64,000 nt of DNA. It comes from Calonectria ilicicola. Taxonomy: Eukaryota > Ascomycota > Sordariomycetes > Hypocreales > Nectriaceae. A model generated the notes under the pieces. The model had not been told where the DNA came from. It saw only the letters and a program-made list of their open reading frames with translations, and did no database searches. The translations under genes were made by a program, and so were the position numbers. The stretch lies in assembly GCA_020809705.1 (NCBI GenBank), contig CP085826.1:7006001-7070000 (forward strand), read 5' to 3'. Within the stretch, counting starts at the first letter, position 1, and the number at the start of each line of letters is the position of its first letter. Below, piece after piece: positions 21,901 through 34,090 of the stretch.

Positions 21901-24158
21901 GGCCACCAGGTTTTAGAGTCGCGATAGTGGTGGTGATACTCCAGATGGTGTTGAAGACTGTTGCAGACGTTCTCAGCCCCTCCCCCCCTCCCCCCTGCAA
22001 CACTCCCGCAGTGGCGATGTCCGTTTCACTTGCTAGGGGGTCGCTGCAGAGACTAGGGCCCTGTGAACTGGGGCACTGAGGTCACTGAACAGGCTCAATT
22101 CAATCAGCCCTGTGAGGCACTCCAGGCCTTACAGTGCACAGCCGCCTTCGCTCGTTCACTCGTGGTGCTAGCCGCTCATCCACTCGGTTGCCGCCGGCCG
22201 CTCCCATCCCCACATCCGCAAAATCCACGCTCTTGGATTCGCTTGTCTTTGACGGGGATTCTGTCTTTAGGGGTGTGGCCCTGAATGCGATCGTGGCGAT
22301 GAGCCCTTGCTCATTTCATGGACGGATTTCTTCCTTGTTGTTTGGGAAATGCTTCATACTCATTTTGGCTGTCCAATTACCACGAAAAAAAAATCTGACT
22401 GTCAGCATCTTAAAATACAGCCATGCTTACATAGCTATGAGGCCTCTCCCTCATTCCTCTCTATCCTATTCTGAGAGTTGGATCCCTCTTTGGAGGAATT
22501 GAGGCTCAAAAAAAAGTGCGCGCTCGCAGAGTCCATTTACGCGCCCTGCGTTCTCTCCTTTTCTTTACTTCGCGTTTCACGCTTGGCCGACATTTCGAGC
22601 CAACAACCAGTCTCTCGGGTTCACTAGAAAAAGGGGATAGAAAATAGAAAGTCTCCTGCCGGCAGGCAAGGGTTGTTGAATTCGTCCAAAAGTGCATCAT
22701 TTCGCTCACCCCATGCCCATCCCCGTAATCATTGCGCGCTTCGATGCAGTCAGTTACATAGTTTTGCGCTTGGTCACGATTTTGAGCCAACAACCGTTCA
22801 CTCGGGTCGTGCCATAGCGTTCGGGAGGGCCGTCAACCATGGTCCCCCGAGAGGCCGCATCGTCAAGGGGGAAATGCTATTCATTTACCTTTCTCTCGTT
22901 AGTTAACCACCAGTCGATTCGCGCCAAGAGTCCTTCGAGTTTGAGGTTGTTGCGACGCCTTACGGCAGCTTGCTCTGATTTGCCCAGTATCAGCGGCCAC
23001 TGAGAGCGACCCGCTCCGAGCGGCTACAAGACAACGCCATAATTATCCCATATTGCTCTAAATGCTGAGAAGCTAAAATAGCTCATTCTAATGCGTCCCA
23101 TTTTCTCGATTCCATAGGTATGGTTAAAAATAAGCGATGTCATGAGCGCGCGTACGCGGCAAAAGTAGTCTGTTGAGGTCGTGCGACCAAGTCTGTTGGA
23201 TGCGCTAGCTCCAGGGTAACAAGATGTGAAATACTTGAATGGCAAAACAAACAGATGCAAGGCGGATAAATCAAGTAGACAAGAAATTTTGCATGTAGAT
23301 GAGTGAAATTTTTGTGTGCTTCGATTTCTTTTCTTTTTTTTTTTTTTTTTTTATCTGAGGGTGTGATTTGAATTCGTTGGTTCTTCCAAAGTTTGGCTTT
23401 CCTATATACTTAAAGATGAGAGATGAATGTGTCAACATCAACCACAACCATACGTACCTCACTAAATATTTGTCCTTCTTCCACAAGGAATTGTTACATC
23501 AAGAGAAAAAAAGTATAAATTGTGCATTGATGGTCTGCTCATGACTATTAACAAATTGCACCCATACTCACACGCTCACTTCATCAACAGGTGGTTGACG
23601 AAGAAGACGGTATAATAATTTTCTCGGCACTACCACTCATAGCGGGCAAAGACGAATCTGAGCGGCATCTCATTGGTTTATGATTGTATACTAAATATTG
23701 AAAGCGTATAATTCGACGATTCAAACCATCTGTTTGGCTGCTAAAGTCGGGCTGAGTTGCATTTCTGTACTATTGTGCTGGCATTCTGTCTACGCGCCTG
23801 GCGCATTAGAGGCTGTGCCCTGCAATCTGCGACCCACTACTGGATCATCTTGGCGCGTGTGGTTTGTGGCAGTAAATATTTCTTGCGATTTGGTTGGCGA
23901 CTCTACTGCAGCATAGTGGGCCATATACCACGGTGCCTTGTTACACGGGTCGAAACATCAACCAATGGGCAGCAGATGGCCATGCGATTTGTGTCTCAAG
24001 CCAATAGCCTGATGAAACTTGGGGGATTTTGTACAAAACCCAGCCAGTGCCCCGCTTCTACAGCTCGGAACACCTCTCTTGACGCCAGCGAGTTCCTGGA
24101 TGAAAATTCGTAGCTGCTGCGAAGTTTGCTCCAACAGCGGTCGCTATCCATAAGCGAG
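18927..24158. other. 5.2-kb gene-free stretch
   Basis: No frame shows a recognisable domain. The region holds a CAGACA/GGGACA-rich imperfect repeat at about 19540-19590, several A or T runs, and the duplicated 43-bp element described separately. A 124-codon ATG frame at 21705-22079 with one hydrophobic segment is unrecognised and ends in Pro-rich sequence; I do not call it. The last part (from about 23 kb) turns AT-rich. Confidence 0.45.
22580..22808 (+). repeat. Imperfect direct repeat, two 42-43-bp copies
   Basis: Copies at 22580-22622 and 22767-22808 share the core GAGCCAACAACC and the flanking CGCTTGG and CTCGGGT blocks. Several differences are C-to-T or G-to-A. The 187-bp period separates them; the intervening DNA is not itself repeated. 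No gene is present. Confidence 0.7.
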
Positions 24159-27010
24159 ATGACTGACGTTCTGAGAGTTATATCAAGTGTCGTTGATATA
24201 TTGGATTTTACGGCGAAAGGGGCGACTTTTTTAAAGGAGATTACGGAGATCCAAGAAGAATACAAAAACTTATGCGACCAGGCAAGTTTCACCTTTCCGA
24301 GGGGCGTCGCTCTTTCATCTCGTGGAGTACTTAGCTGACAAACAGGAAGATTGATGAAATTAATGACATTGTTAAACATGTACAAAATAGAATAACATCC
24401 CTGCCATTGGCAAATATTCGGATAGCAAAGGCCGCTGAAGAATTGCAGAACATACTTGCACAACTTGAAAAAATTGAAACCGAAGTCCAAGGCCTTTCGG
24501 GTAATAGTGTCTTCAGAGCCAAGAAGAGAAAATGGATAATCAATAGCGGAAAGGTGGGGAAGCTACTCCAGAGGGCCCAGAGGGCGAGGGAGTTGCTCAG
24601 AGAAGCTATTACACTGCACATATGGGCGCAGATGAGCGACTCAAATGGGATGGTTGCTCAGCTGCTGGCAACGACAAATAGATTGGAGCAGTAAGTTGGC
24701 TTGGAGTTGATTGTACAAAGAATATTAACTCATGCTATTCCAGGGTTGGGCTTGCCACCAATGCCAAAATCAGTACTCTGGGACATTCTTCCCTGCCGGC
24801 TCTTTTGCCGGATAGCGATTCTAGAACATTGGAAGAGATATCAGATGAAGAGGGAGATGATTTTGAGACTGAGGATGTAGAAGAGCACGTTAGATCACAA
24901 GCTTGGGCTCCTGCATCACGTCCCGGCCGACAAGGAAGTACCTCGGATTCGGCACTAATTTCGACGATGAACACCTTTGCGGCAGGACAGAAACCCAACT
25001 TCGCAGAAGGGTGGGATTGCCGATGCTATGGAAAAACACAGAGAATTCAGACACAAGGCTGGACCAAGCAGCTTTTAGGGTTTTGGAATATCAGCTATCA
25101 TTCTCGTTTGAAACAGAGTCAACAGGATTCTGGGTGTAGCTGCGGTCGCAAATGGTCTTTTTCAGCAGATTTCCGACCCTCGGTCTGGCTTTGGCAAAAT
25201 ATGATACGGTTAAAGGTATCTTATGGCAACATAACAGGACTTCAGTGCGCCCTGCGCCCTGTCAGAGTGCTGGATATGCATAGCTGGATGTGGAGGAAAT
25301 TGAGAACCACGAGAGAGAATGTGCAAAACGCTATCGAACAGGGACTTACCAACTTCCCTGATGATACGGCGGAAGATGGCATGAGTGTGTTCGAGGTAAG
25401 TGAGATGCTGAAAAGAAAGATAGGATGAAGACTAATGAATGGCATTGGATAAAAGTTTGTCGTAACTAATAGCTGTTATGATATATTGGAGTTTTTGCTT
25501 CAGATATGGGCAAATATTTTGGCTCAGCAACGCGTATCGAGGTAACATATATAAATTGGTAACAGCATAGGGTGGTTGCTAACGCATATACACTAGAAAT
25601 GTATGGTATCGCGCAAGATGGGCTTTGGAAGGTAGGGTTTCCGATGATAAACCAGCACACCTTTTGCGGCAATTGATGTCATATGTCGACGATGAACCTG
25701 ATCCGGATACTATGTTGCATGCTACAGCCGAGCAAGGCCGGGGTGTAAAGAAAGCAATCAGTGAACTCGTTGATGCGAGTCAACTGAATGAGTTGGGAGC
25801 GACTGGGTTTGCACCGTTGCATCTTGCTGCTGTACATGGTCACGCCAATGCGGTGCAGCGGCTGATAGATGCCGGTGCTGATGTCAATGTCAAGAACATG
25901 GATGGACGGACGCCGCTCATGTTTGCTGCTCTGAACAACGAAACAGACTGCATGCGGCGTCTGATGTTGGCTAAGTGCCGTATTGCAGAGAGGGATAAAG
26001 CTGATAGAACAGCGTTACATTTGGCTGCCAACCGCGCATGCTCAGGTGCAGTGCGGCTGCTGCTGCGAGAAGGAACGTCAACCTGGAGCCATGACCTATG
26101 GGGCCATACACCGTTGCACTCTTTGGCAATGCATCCGGCGGGTCAATATGATCCTGCACAAGTCGAGAAGACTGCCAAATTGCTGCTTAGCATTAAGAAC
26201 ATTAACCTTCACGCCACAAACAACCTCGGATTCACACCGATTATGGCCGCCTTACAACGGAATAACCTACCACTTGTACGCAGTCTTGTTGAATTCCGCG
26301 TGCCGTTAAACTTTCTGTCATCAGATAACGAGAATTTGCTTCATTGGACCGCCAGCTTCTGTACTGCTGAGGTGATGAACTATCTGGCAGGTTTGCAGCT
26401 TTCAGCTATAGATGCCCGCCTTGCAGCCCTCAACGGCTTTACACCTTGGCGCATGTTCCTTTATTGCATCTACACTGATTCATGGGAGGCCAGTGGTGTG
26501 AGATGCCCTACTTTAGACGACCAGTCAGCTTTTCTCAACCTCTACGCAAAAATCCGTACCAGAAACCTACAACATAACATATTAGTGCTGCAACAGGCCT
26601 CTAAAGCCTTGTCCAACAACGACATCATAGCCGCTGCTGCTCATCTGGAGAATTTTGCTAAGCTCAAGACGGAAATGCATAACCATGCAGCATCAGCTTT
26701 TTATCATGGAATTTCGAAGGATATTCAGACTGGGAACAAACATGCGGCAGCCAGCGCCATCAACCAAGATCTTGAAGACTTGACAGACGAAATTTTGGAA
26801 TCTCCTTGGCGTCGGTCTCTTCGCTTGGGCGTAGAACCATTGAAAATCGAAGAAGGAATAGAGCGCCCGTACATATATCATCAGGAGGACCCGTATTCCG
26901 AGTCCGACTCAGACCAAGGAGACGAGGACGACGGGGACCATGATTTAGCGGAGGATCATGAACAGGTAATCCAACCAATCTCGAGAAGGAAGAGGTCACA
27001 GACTTTATAA
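24159..27010 (+). CDS. Ankyrin-repeat protein with NACHT_N-like N-terminus
   Basis: Five exons (24159-24281, 24335-24690, 24744-25395, 25504-25541, 25597-27010) sum to 861 codons, 860 residues. Intron 1 uses a GC donor (CAG|GCAAGT) and a TTAG acceptor; the others are GT-AG. The N-terminus (MTDVLRVISSVVDILDFTAK) and the following helical 150 residues resemble the N-terminal domain of fungal ankyrin and NOD-like proteins. An acidic segment follows (DEEGDDFETEDVEEH), then a Cys module (WDCRCYG about 250, GCSCGRKW about 292) commonly found in such proteins. Ankyrin repeats occupy about 455-580, for example GFAPLHLAAVHGHANAVQ and GRTPLMFAALNNE. The C-terminus is acidic with a basic tail RRKRSQ. 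No NACHT ATPase is present. A scaffold or heterokaryon-recognition-like role is possible but unproven. Confidence 0.85.
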
Positions 27011-27112
27011 TCTTGGCTATGGTCACTAGTAGCCTTTTTGCGTCTATAAATTTAGTCCAATAAAGGTTTATTCATTATCTTGATTTATCGTCATAAGTCA
27101 TTAATTGGCCCT

Positions 27113-29252
27113 TTAGCAGTTAGGCGCCACCTTGCAGTCCACCACCGCTGACTGGCCAGCCTGCACCTTTGCAATAGCCTCCTTCAGTACAGCCTCGAGG
27201 TCTTCAGTCTTATCTACACGGGCAGCGTGGATGTCACCACCAGCGGCAGCCTTGGCGATTCCAGCATAGTCGGGCACGGGGTCAAATGAGATGTTGATCT
27301 CCTCGTTGGTTGCGGTTGAGCCAAGACCGTTGGGGTGAACCAGAAGCAGAGATCGTCTGGGAGCGTTCCATCCTGTTGTATTTGTTAGCTTACTTGTCAC
27401 GGTTGAAATTATAATATTGTACTTACCCTTGTTGTTGAGCACAATAGTCAAAACGGGAATGTCGTATCGTTTTGAGATCCAGTAAACACTTCCAGGGACG
27501 GTAAACAGGTAGGTTCCGTCACCAACAATTTGCACGACAAACTTGCCCTTGCCCTTGCCGCCGTTCTCAACATCCGTGGCAAGCTTGAGACCAAGGGCAC
27601 CACCGCCAGACCAGCCGAGACCACCACCACCGCAGTTGATCCACGAACCAGGAAGCGTAGGCTGCAAGTTGTCGTGGACAAACTGGGTGTTTGTCACGGC
27701 TTCGATGGCCCAGATAGTGTCTTCGGGGCAGAGAGCCTTGAGAGTCTTGGAGAGATGGCCGGTACCGAAAGTGCCATCGGCCAAAGGCTCAGCAGCCTTG
27801 GCAATAGTCGCCAACCTCTCCTCGTAAGCCTTAACAACTTGGGGTTCGGCTACGGCATTGTTTGCCTCCAGGGTGCTCGCCAGTTCGGGGGCCTTGATAG
27901 CGGCAGTGATTTCTTCAACAGCAGTCAAAGCGTCGGCACGGTATCGAGCATTGGACTGGATATAAAAGATGGGCATCTGCTGCTTAAGAGGGTCGACATC
28001 GATGTGGAAAATCTTGGCGTCCTCACGGGGTTTGCATCGGGTCTGGATCCAGGGCACATCGCAGTCGAGGACAATAATGGTATCGGCAGTGGTGATGGCA
28101 TCATCAGCGCCGAACTTGAGACCCAGCCAGCCGGGGTGATCGGCGGGGAAACACATGTCACTACCACCAGTGTCGAGAACTCGGAGTCCCTTAACCGTGT
28201 TGGCGAGCTCCACAAGAGCGCCCGGGACCTTTTGGTTTCGGCCTACATAGCCAGTGATAAGAAGGGGTTCCTTGGCACCAGCCAGAGCCTCAGAGATCTT
28301 TTTGATGGCGCTCTTGGGGAGACCACCAAGCTCGACAGGATCCCAGTGGTCCTGCTTCAAGGAGTAAGGTGTGATATCTGCCTCCATAACCTCACGTGCA
28401 CCGCACAGATAAACGGGTCCCTGGGGGTCGGAAATGGCGAATTGAAGAGCTCGGTTGACCATCTGCTTGACGTTGGTTCCTGACTTGATCTCGCCAGCAT
28501 ATCGGCAGTACTGCGCAACGATTTGCTTCTGGTCGGGGACATCCTGAATCCAGTGAATGTACTCAGTACGGCTTCCTCGCAGCTCGCCCTCGCAGGTGAA
28601 AGGTGATAGACCAGCAAATACTAGGACAGGGGCTCGGCCAGTAGATGAATTGTGCACAGCGGCTCCTAGACCCTGGGTGCCGACATCGACGTGGACAATT
28701 ACACACTGAGGCTTGCCAGTTAATCTAGCATAACCATCTGCCATTGACATAGCGACCATCTATAACGCGACAACAAAAATAAAACATTAGCCATTGGTTC
28801 AAACTGGGGGGGCTGCATCGTATTCGCGAACCCACCTCATTGGGGCAAGTAATGATGCGAGGAAAGTTGCCCTTTGCCTCGCGCTGGCCCTTGACCATGG
28901 CCTCAATAATGCTGGGGTGGTCAGAACCCAAATTGACAAAGCAATGGGTAATGCCGGCCTCCCAGATGGCCTCAAAAAAGGCAAAAGATGCGGTATACAT
29001 GTTGGGATCAGCAGTCGAGTATTGACGAGTCACAATTCCACGCGGCGGCGACAGATCGGGGGCGGTTGATGGCCTAGAGTTTTGGTCCCGGGCCGGTGTT
29101 GTTAGAGAAGAGACGAATCGAGCCCCACGAGCCGGCGCAGCAGCGGCGAGGCACTTGTTATATCCACGCAAAGTAGCGGATCCGGCTGCCCCTGTACGGT
29201 AGCATCTCGACAAGCTGGGAGCGGCCAATCCTGCACGCTGCAGCATGGCCAT
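27113..29252 (-). CDS. TPP-dependent enzyme, acetolactate synthase-like, mitochondrial leader
   Basis: Three exons (28836-29252, 27427-28759, 27113-27372; introns 76 and 54 nt) give 670 codons, 669 residues. Thiamine-diphosphate enzymes of this superfamily decarboxylate 2-oxo acids or join the resulting carbanion to an acceptor. The activating Glu is Glu139 in TCPNEMVAMSMADGYAR; it is the last codon of exon 1. The central FAD/transhydrogenase-like domain spans roughly 280-430. The cofactor motif runs from GDG (552-554) to NN (581-582). The first 80 residues are rich in Arg, Ala and Ser with few acidic residues and end in RQYSTADPN, like a mitochondrial presequence. It differs from housekeeping Ilv2 in sequence as I recall it, so acetolactate synthase is not certain; a benzoylformate- or oxalyl-decarboxylase-like reaction is possible. 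Confidence 0.88.
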
Positions 29253-31569
29253 TGCGAATTGGACTATGTGGGCTCGGTATCAGCATATCTGGGTGTGGAG
29301 AGGGGGGAGGGGTCATGACGGGAGGGGCCCGTTGCCAATCGCCGCGCAACTGGCCCGCGGATGCGGATGGGGAAAATGGAGACGGGAATAGCGGTAGATG
29401 GAGTCGGCCAACTTGGCGACGGGCCGGGATCCTGGGGCTGCTTGCACCAACAGGGAAGACTTGTGTGGTGTTGGGTGAAGCACTTAGCCGACACCGACTA
29501 TGTCCAGAGGGCCCCTCCTAGAGCTAGCCAACAAACACCAGGAAACATCAGGCGACAAGTGGGTATAGATTTGTGGGCGAGCGGCAGATAGAATGGGCAT
29601 TTGCACCAGGCAAGGGTTGGGGTAGTATCAGACGGCATTACTCCGTAGCGAACGTAAGGATTGAGACTGGTAGGATCCATTGTGTGGAGACGACGATGGG
29701 GATGCTACGAGGAGCATTGGATGGATGGATGGATGGATATAGTGCATTGGCATTGGGGCGTCTTGGGGGAGGGGATGGGTTGGTGTAAGTGTGTAAGTGG
29801 AAGCGAGGTGGCTTGAAACATGGTGGAAATAATTGGATAGGCAGAAAAAGGAAAAATAAAAGAATTATGAGTGACGTGGTTGGAGGAGCGTGTGTGTATC
29901 GATTGTGTATGGTGTGGTGGTGTGTAGAGATTGATGCACCTTACCTAATGTATGATTGATCCAATCGAAGGTGATTAGACAAGAAAAGGAAAAGGAAAAA
30001 AGGAAATCCAAATATCGCTAGGTAAGTATATATTAAAAAACAAGGATGCACCAATTGGCGAGACGATTGGATGTCTGAGGAGCTTCGATTGTTCGATGTC
30101 GGAGGAAAGATGGTTGAGAAAGTCAACTTGGGGATGACGGGTTTTGTTGACGGGCCCCAAACAATTACCTAACCAACCGGTCCTCGTCTCGCAAGACGCT
30201 TTAAGCTCCTCTTCGGCCTCGGCACCGACACTTCACCCCCTTATCGCGCTCCCCTTTGGCCACTTGCGGTAGGTTTCCCCCTCCTCCCGCCTTTGGATGG
30301 GGGGTTGTTTTGTGTTTGGGGCGCGTGCGACCTGCAAACGACGATTGCGGAGGCGGAGCCCGGACGCGGCTTGTGCCGAGACTGGCCGGTCGCACGCCGA
30401 GCGCAACTAGATGACTATGCCGTAACACAATGCGCACGAGGACAATGTAGACATCACTGCCCATGGCTGGTATGGTTGGTGATTTGTTGACCGGTTGCCT
30501 TGGGACCTGGGGTGATGGGCGGCGTCGGCTGTAGACGTGGAGCAGGCAGATGGCCCTCTGGGATCATGCCGATTAGGTTCACAGTCACAGCCCGTCATGA
30601 CAACCAATTGCTGTCATGACTTGTCCGCAAATCATGGCGAGGCACGAGCGTATCAACACTCAATTTGCAGGGTATCACTCCCTGATTGCACTGAATACTA
30701 AACAGGGCTCCATAAAATCCATGGCCTGGACACATTTCCTGGATGCTCTCTCGCCAATGTCCAAGATCGCATTGGGAGCTCCCTCCCTGCACATATCCGG
30801 CCGCGCGACCCACCTAGCTCCTGTCGAGTATCAGCACTTACTCCCTACGCTGCGCCCTACTGCTCCTTACTACATGTACAAGCTTGGACAGCGCCGGGAA
30901 GCTCAAGCTCATCGAGACCCCGCCTCTGACGCCATGGGCGGCGGCCCCTCACTGTTCGCTCGGAGATTCTTTCAAAGGGCGGCCGGCGGCTGATCACCGC
31001 TCTCGATGATGGCTCTAGCTCGCTTTTGAGCGAATGGCAGCAGGACGCGGGCATTGCAAGGTGGTCACGGGAAACAGTATCCACTGGAGCAGGCCGCCAA
31101 CGGGCGCTCCCTTCTCCACAGACCTGGAGGTTCAATGGACATGACTAGACCGTCTTCTCCACCCATTCCCCGCACTCACGATGTTGTGTTTGAGGACTCA
31201 ACCGACTGAACCATAGCCGAACGACAATGAATTGAAGCTTGGCAAGATGCGATACTTTTTAATTTTCTCGTTCAATTATTCAATGGGTCCCTCTGTTTTA
31301 TTTTTTAAGCCAAAAATGCCATTGCACCCATTGACAAAGCCACTCCTCTTACCTTGCATTGCCACCGAGGTTCACGCGCATTGATGGCCCGGCCTCCATC
31401 GGCGTCAGACGGACCAAAGCGGCATTCATCGGTGCTCGCTGCGCATCACCGGCTCGGCTCAAGTGGTCACGCGTGATATTACCATTCAATGAAAAGAAAG
31501 GGGTTCAAGGTATCACTAAGGGATTATCGAATAATAATACTTTACTTTACATCTTGTCAGTCCACCAAC
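29253..31569. other. 2.3-kb gene-free stretch
   Basis: Promoter side of the TPP-enzyme gene, then the 3' side of the AA7 oxidase gene. Contains a GGAT microsatellite at about 29718-29738 and pyrimidine-rich runs near 29980-30000. Frames in this region lack recognisable domains. Confidence 0.5.
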
Positions 31570-33097
31570 TTATTTACCAGCTGGCTTTACACTTTGCGGG
31601 TTGCTAAAGACATTTTTGGGATCCCATGTCGCCTTCACGCTTCTTAGACGTGTTAGGTGATCTCCCCAGTAGAACTCTTGGGCTTGAGTCCCATTGATCG
31701 CTGTGTCAATGTATCCAGCATATGTTGTCTTGGCACCCGGGGCCCCTGCCTGTATCTTCTGGTGCACTCCGTTCAGAAAGTTCCGTGTCGTGTCCGAGAC
31801 ATCCGGCACACCCACTGCGTACGATTGGTACATCATAATCTTGTCCCGGTGTGGATACGCCGTCGCGTCCGGAGCCGTGTCCGCCATTGCTCCGCCCTCC
31901 GAGTTCCATATGAGTGTCCACACCAGCGTTCCCGAGTTCGTGTCGTCTAGGTAATTAAAGACGTCTGTAATGGTGTCGTTCGATAGCAAGTCTTCTTTCC
32001 TAAAAGCCAGCGATTTGCTGTAGAAAGATGTCGATATGTCGGTTAATGACAGTGCTTCCACCTCTGCAAGGTGAGCTAAGCTACCCAGCCAGTCGTGCAG
32101 CACAATCGCTACAGTTTTCTTTCCTCCTCTGGGTATCTTGTTCGGGATGCCTGTTTTGTTATATTCGGCTTCCGTTCCGTAAAAAGTACCCGTAATGACC
32201 ACCCCCAGTGGTTGAGCAATAAATTGCGATGAGAATCGCCTGTCTAGCTTTGGGTCGCTGATCAATGTCTGCCATTGTTGGTACAAGGGCGCCATGTCTG
32301 ACTGAGACCCTAAGGTTATACTGTAAGTGTATTCAACCACATTTCCCGGCTCAGGGTGTGTTTTGACCACGAATTCGGTGACGATGCCAAAACTAGCCCC
32401 GGCCCCGCGAATTGCCCAGAAAAGATCTGCATTTTTCGTGTCACTCGCTCGTTTGATGGCACCGTCCGCTGTAACCACCTCCACCTCAACGATGTGGTCT
32501 AATGCGCTTCCCCACATGCGAGACATTGGGCCAAGACCCCCCTTGAAATCGCGTTAGCACCAAGATGAGTTCGGATGCACAGCCAAACCTACGACTGTGG
32601 CATGTCCACCAATTCCCACTCCGGGACAAGTTCCGTGGGCCATTGCTCTCCCTCCGTTGCTGTGCAGCTTCTTGTCAAGCTGTCCTAGCCGCGTCCCTGC
32701 GCCCACCGTAGCATGCCAGCTCTGCGTATCCATACTAAACCCGTCGAGATTGACCAAGTCGAGTGACAGTGCCCCATTTTCGCCAAGTCCGAAATTTCTA
32801 TTTCGTATTAGCAACAAAATGCGGAGCAAAAGTGCAACCTTCCTACCCGTATGAATGACCCCCCGATCTAGCTTGCACTGTCAATCCATATTTCGTCGCG
32901 CATTGGACCGCTGCGGCGACATCTTGCGCATTGTTCGGTCGTAAAACAGCTGCAGGAGTAACCGGGACGTCGAGGTTGTAGGGTTTGGCCCATGATACCT
33001 GGTAGAGGGGATTGTTGGAATAGGCGACGCAGTTGGTCCGATTTGCGCAAATGGCGTCGAGGCACGCTTTCGCGGGGATGCTCTGTGTGCCGCCCAT
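31570..33097 (-). CDS. FAD-linked oxidase, BBE/AA7 family, bicovalent flavin type
   Basis: Three exons (32847-33097, 32593-32797, 31570-32541; introns 49 and 51 nt) give 476 codons, 475 residues. AA7/berberine-bridge enzymes oxidise sugars or specialised metabolites with O2 and release H2O2. Both flavin attachment sites are visible: His81 in RSGGHSYG (8-alpha-histidyl) and Cys141 in AHGTCPGVGIGG (6-S-cysteinyl). The PP-loop precedes them (AAVLRPNNAQDVAAAVQ), and GGLGPMSRMWGSALDHIVEVEVVTADG follows in two pieces across intron 2. The substrate domain contains NADLFWAIRGAGASFGIVTEF, and the C-terminus ends in DPKNVFSNPQS. There is no signal peptide; an in-frame stop lies shortly upstream of the ATG, so a secreted form from this locus is unlikely. 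Substrate unknown. Confidence 0.92.
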
Positions 33098-34090
33098 TTT
33101 TTCTTGAACGATACTAGGAAACTAGGAAGAGAGGTAGAGAGGATCAAGGTGTGATAGATGCGTGGACTCTTTAAAAGCGCGATGTTTTCGGATCTCAGAC
33201 AGGGCTTCACAAACAAAGATGCTGCTACCCACTTCATACTCATGCAAGTGATTCACCGACCGTTGTGGCACCTTCCACTTCAATTTCGTCTTCCCCTGGA
33301 CAATTCATCACTGCCGCCTGCCAAGACAATAACTCATCTTGGCAATGCAGGCATTCCGATCCCAACCCGACTCTTGTAGCTTGGATGCTTGGGCATTATT
33401 GGAGAATCACTCGTTTCGGAAATCATTCTGTTTACCAATCTTAATCCCAGAAGTTTCCCTCAAATGAAAGATTGGGTGCCTCGGGTGGAGTGTGAATGGC
33501 TGCAACGCTCCCATGATCCTTGTTTTGCGACTGTCCCTGCGGCAGCATTGAACCAATCACTTCATGGAATCCGGCACCTATATGTGCCACACTATCACTC
33601 AAATTCAGTACCTAAATAAATAAGGAATTTTGCATGCAGCCACAGTATTGGGTTTGGGTAATTTAAATGACTCTCGGAAATTTAAAGGTTCTAAAATAGG
33701 CCCCATTGTAAGACAGTCTAATCCAGCCAGGATCTGCTGTTTAACCACCAAGTTCGTGTTCAAGACATCCCCGAACTATTTGTCAATGCCACCAACCTCA
33801 AATAGTAGCACCATTCCATGCTATATCAAGTTCGTCCATCAATCGCCAATCATGGAGTCATTGTTTCTGCGGCTAGAACCTTGATCCCATTCAACTACTC
33901 TAACGATAGCACTTCCGGTTCAAATCACATCCCAACGTTAATTTAGCATCATTAGATTTCACGCATTATATATCATTGGCCGAATTTCTTGTTTATTATT
34001 TGCTGTGCTTCATGTTTCAATTCTTATTACTCCAGAATATTCCTATTCATGATGTTGTTCAAATTCACCACTTATCCATTTCATTCCCCA
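33098..34090. other. Gene-free stretch between catalase and AA7 oxidase
   Basis: 993 bp between the catalase stop and the oxidase ATG, both on the minus strand. AT-rich toward the catalase end. No coding pattern seen; it must contain the oxidase promoter and catalase terminator. Confidence 0.55.

Noticed and set aside
21705..22079. 124-codon ATG frame with one hydrophobic stretch
   Set aside because: No family resemblance and the C-terminal part is derived from C-rich sequence; not supported enough to call.
27530..28483. 317-codon plus-strand frame inside the TPP-enzyme gene
   Set aside because: Antisense shadow of a strongly conserved coding exon.
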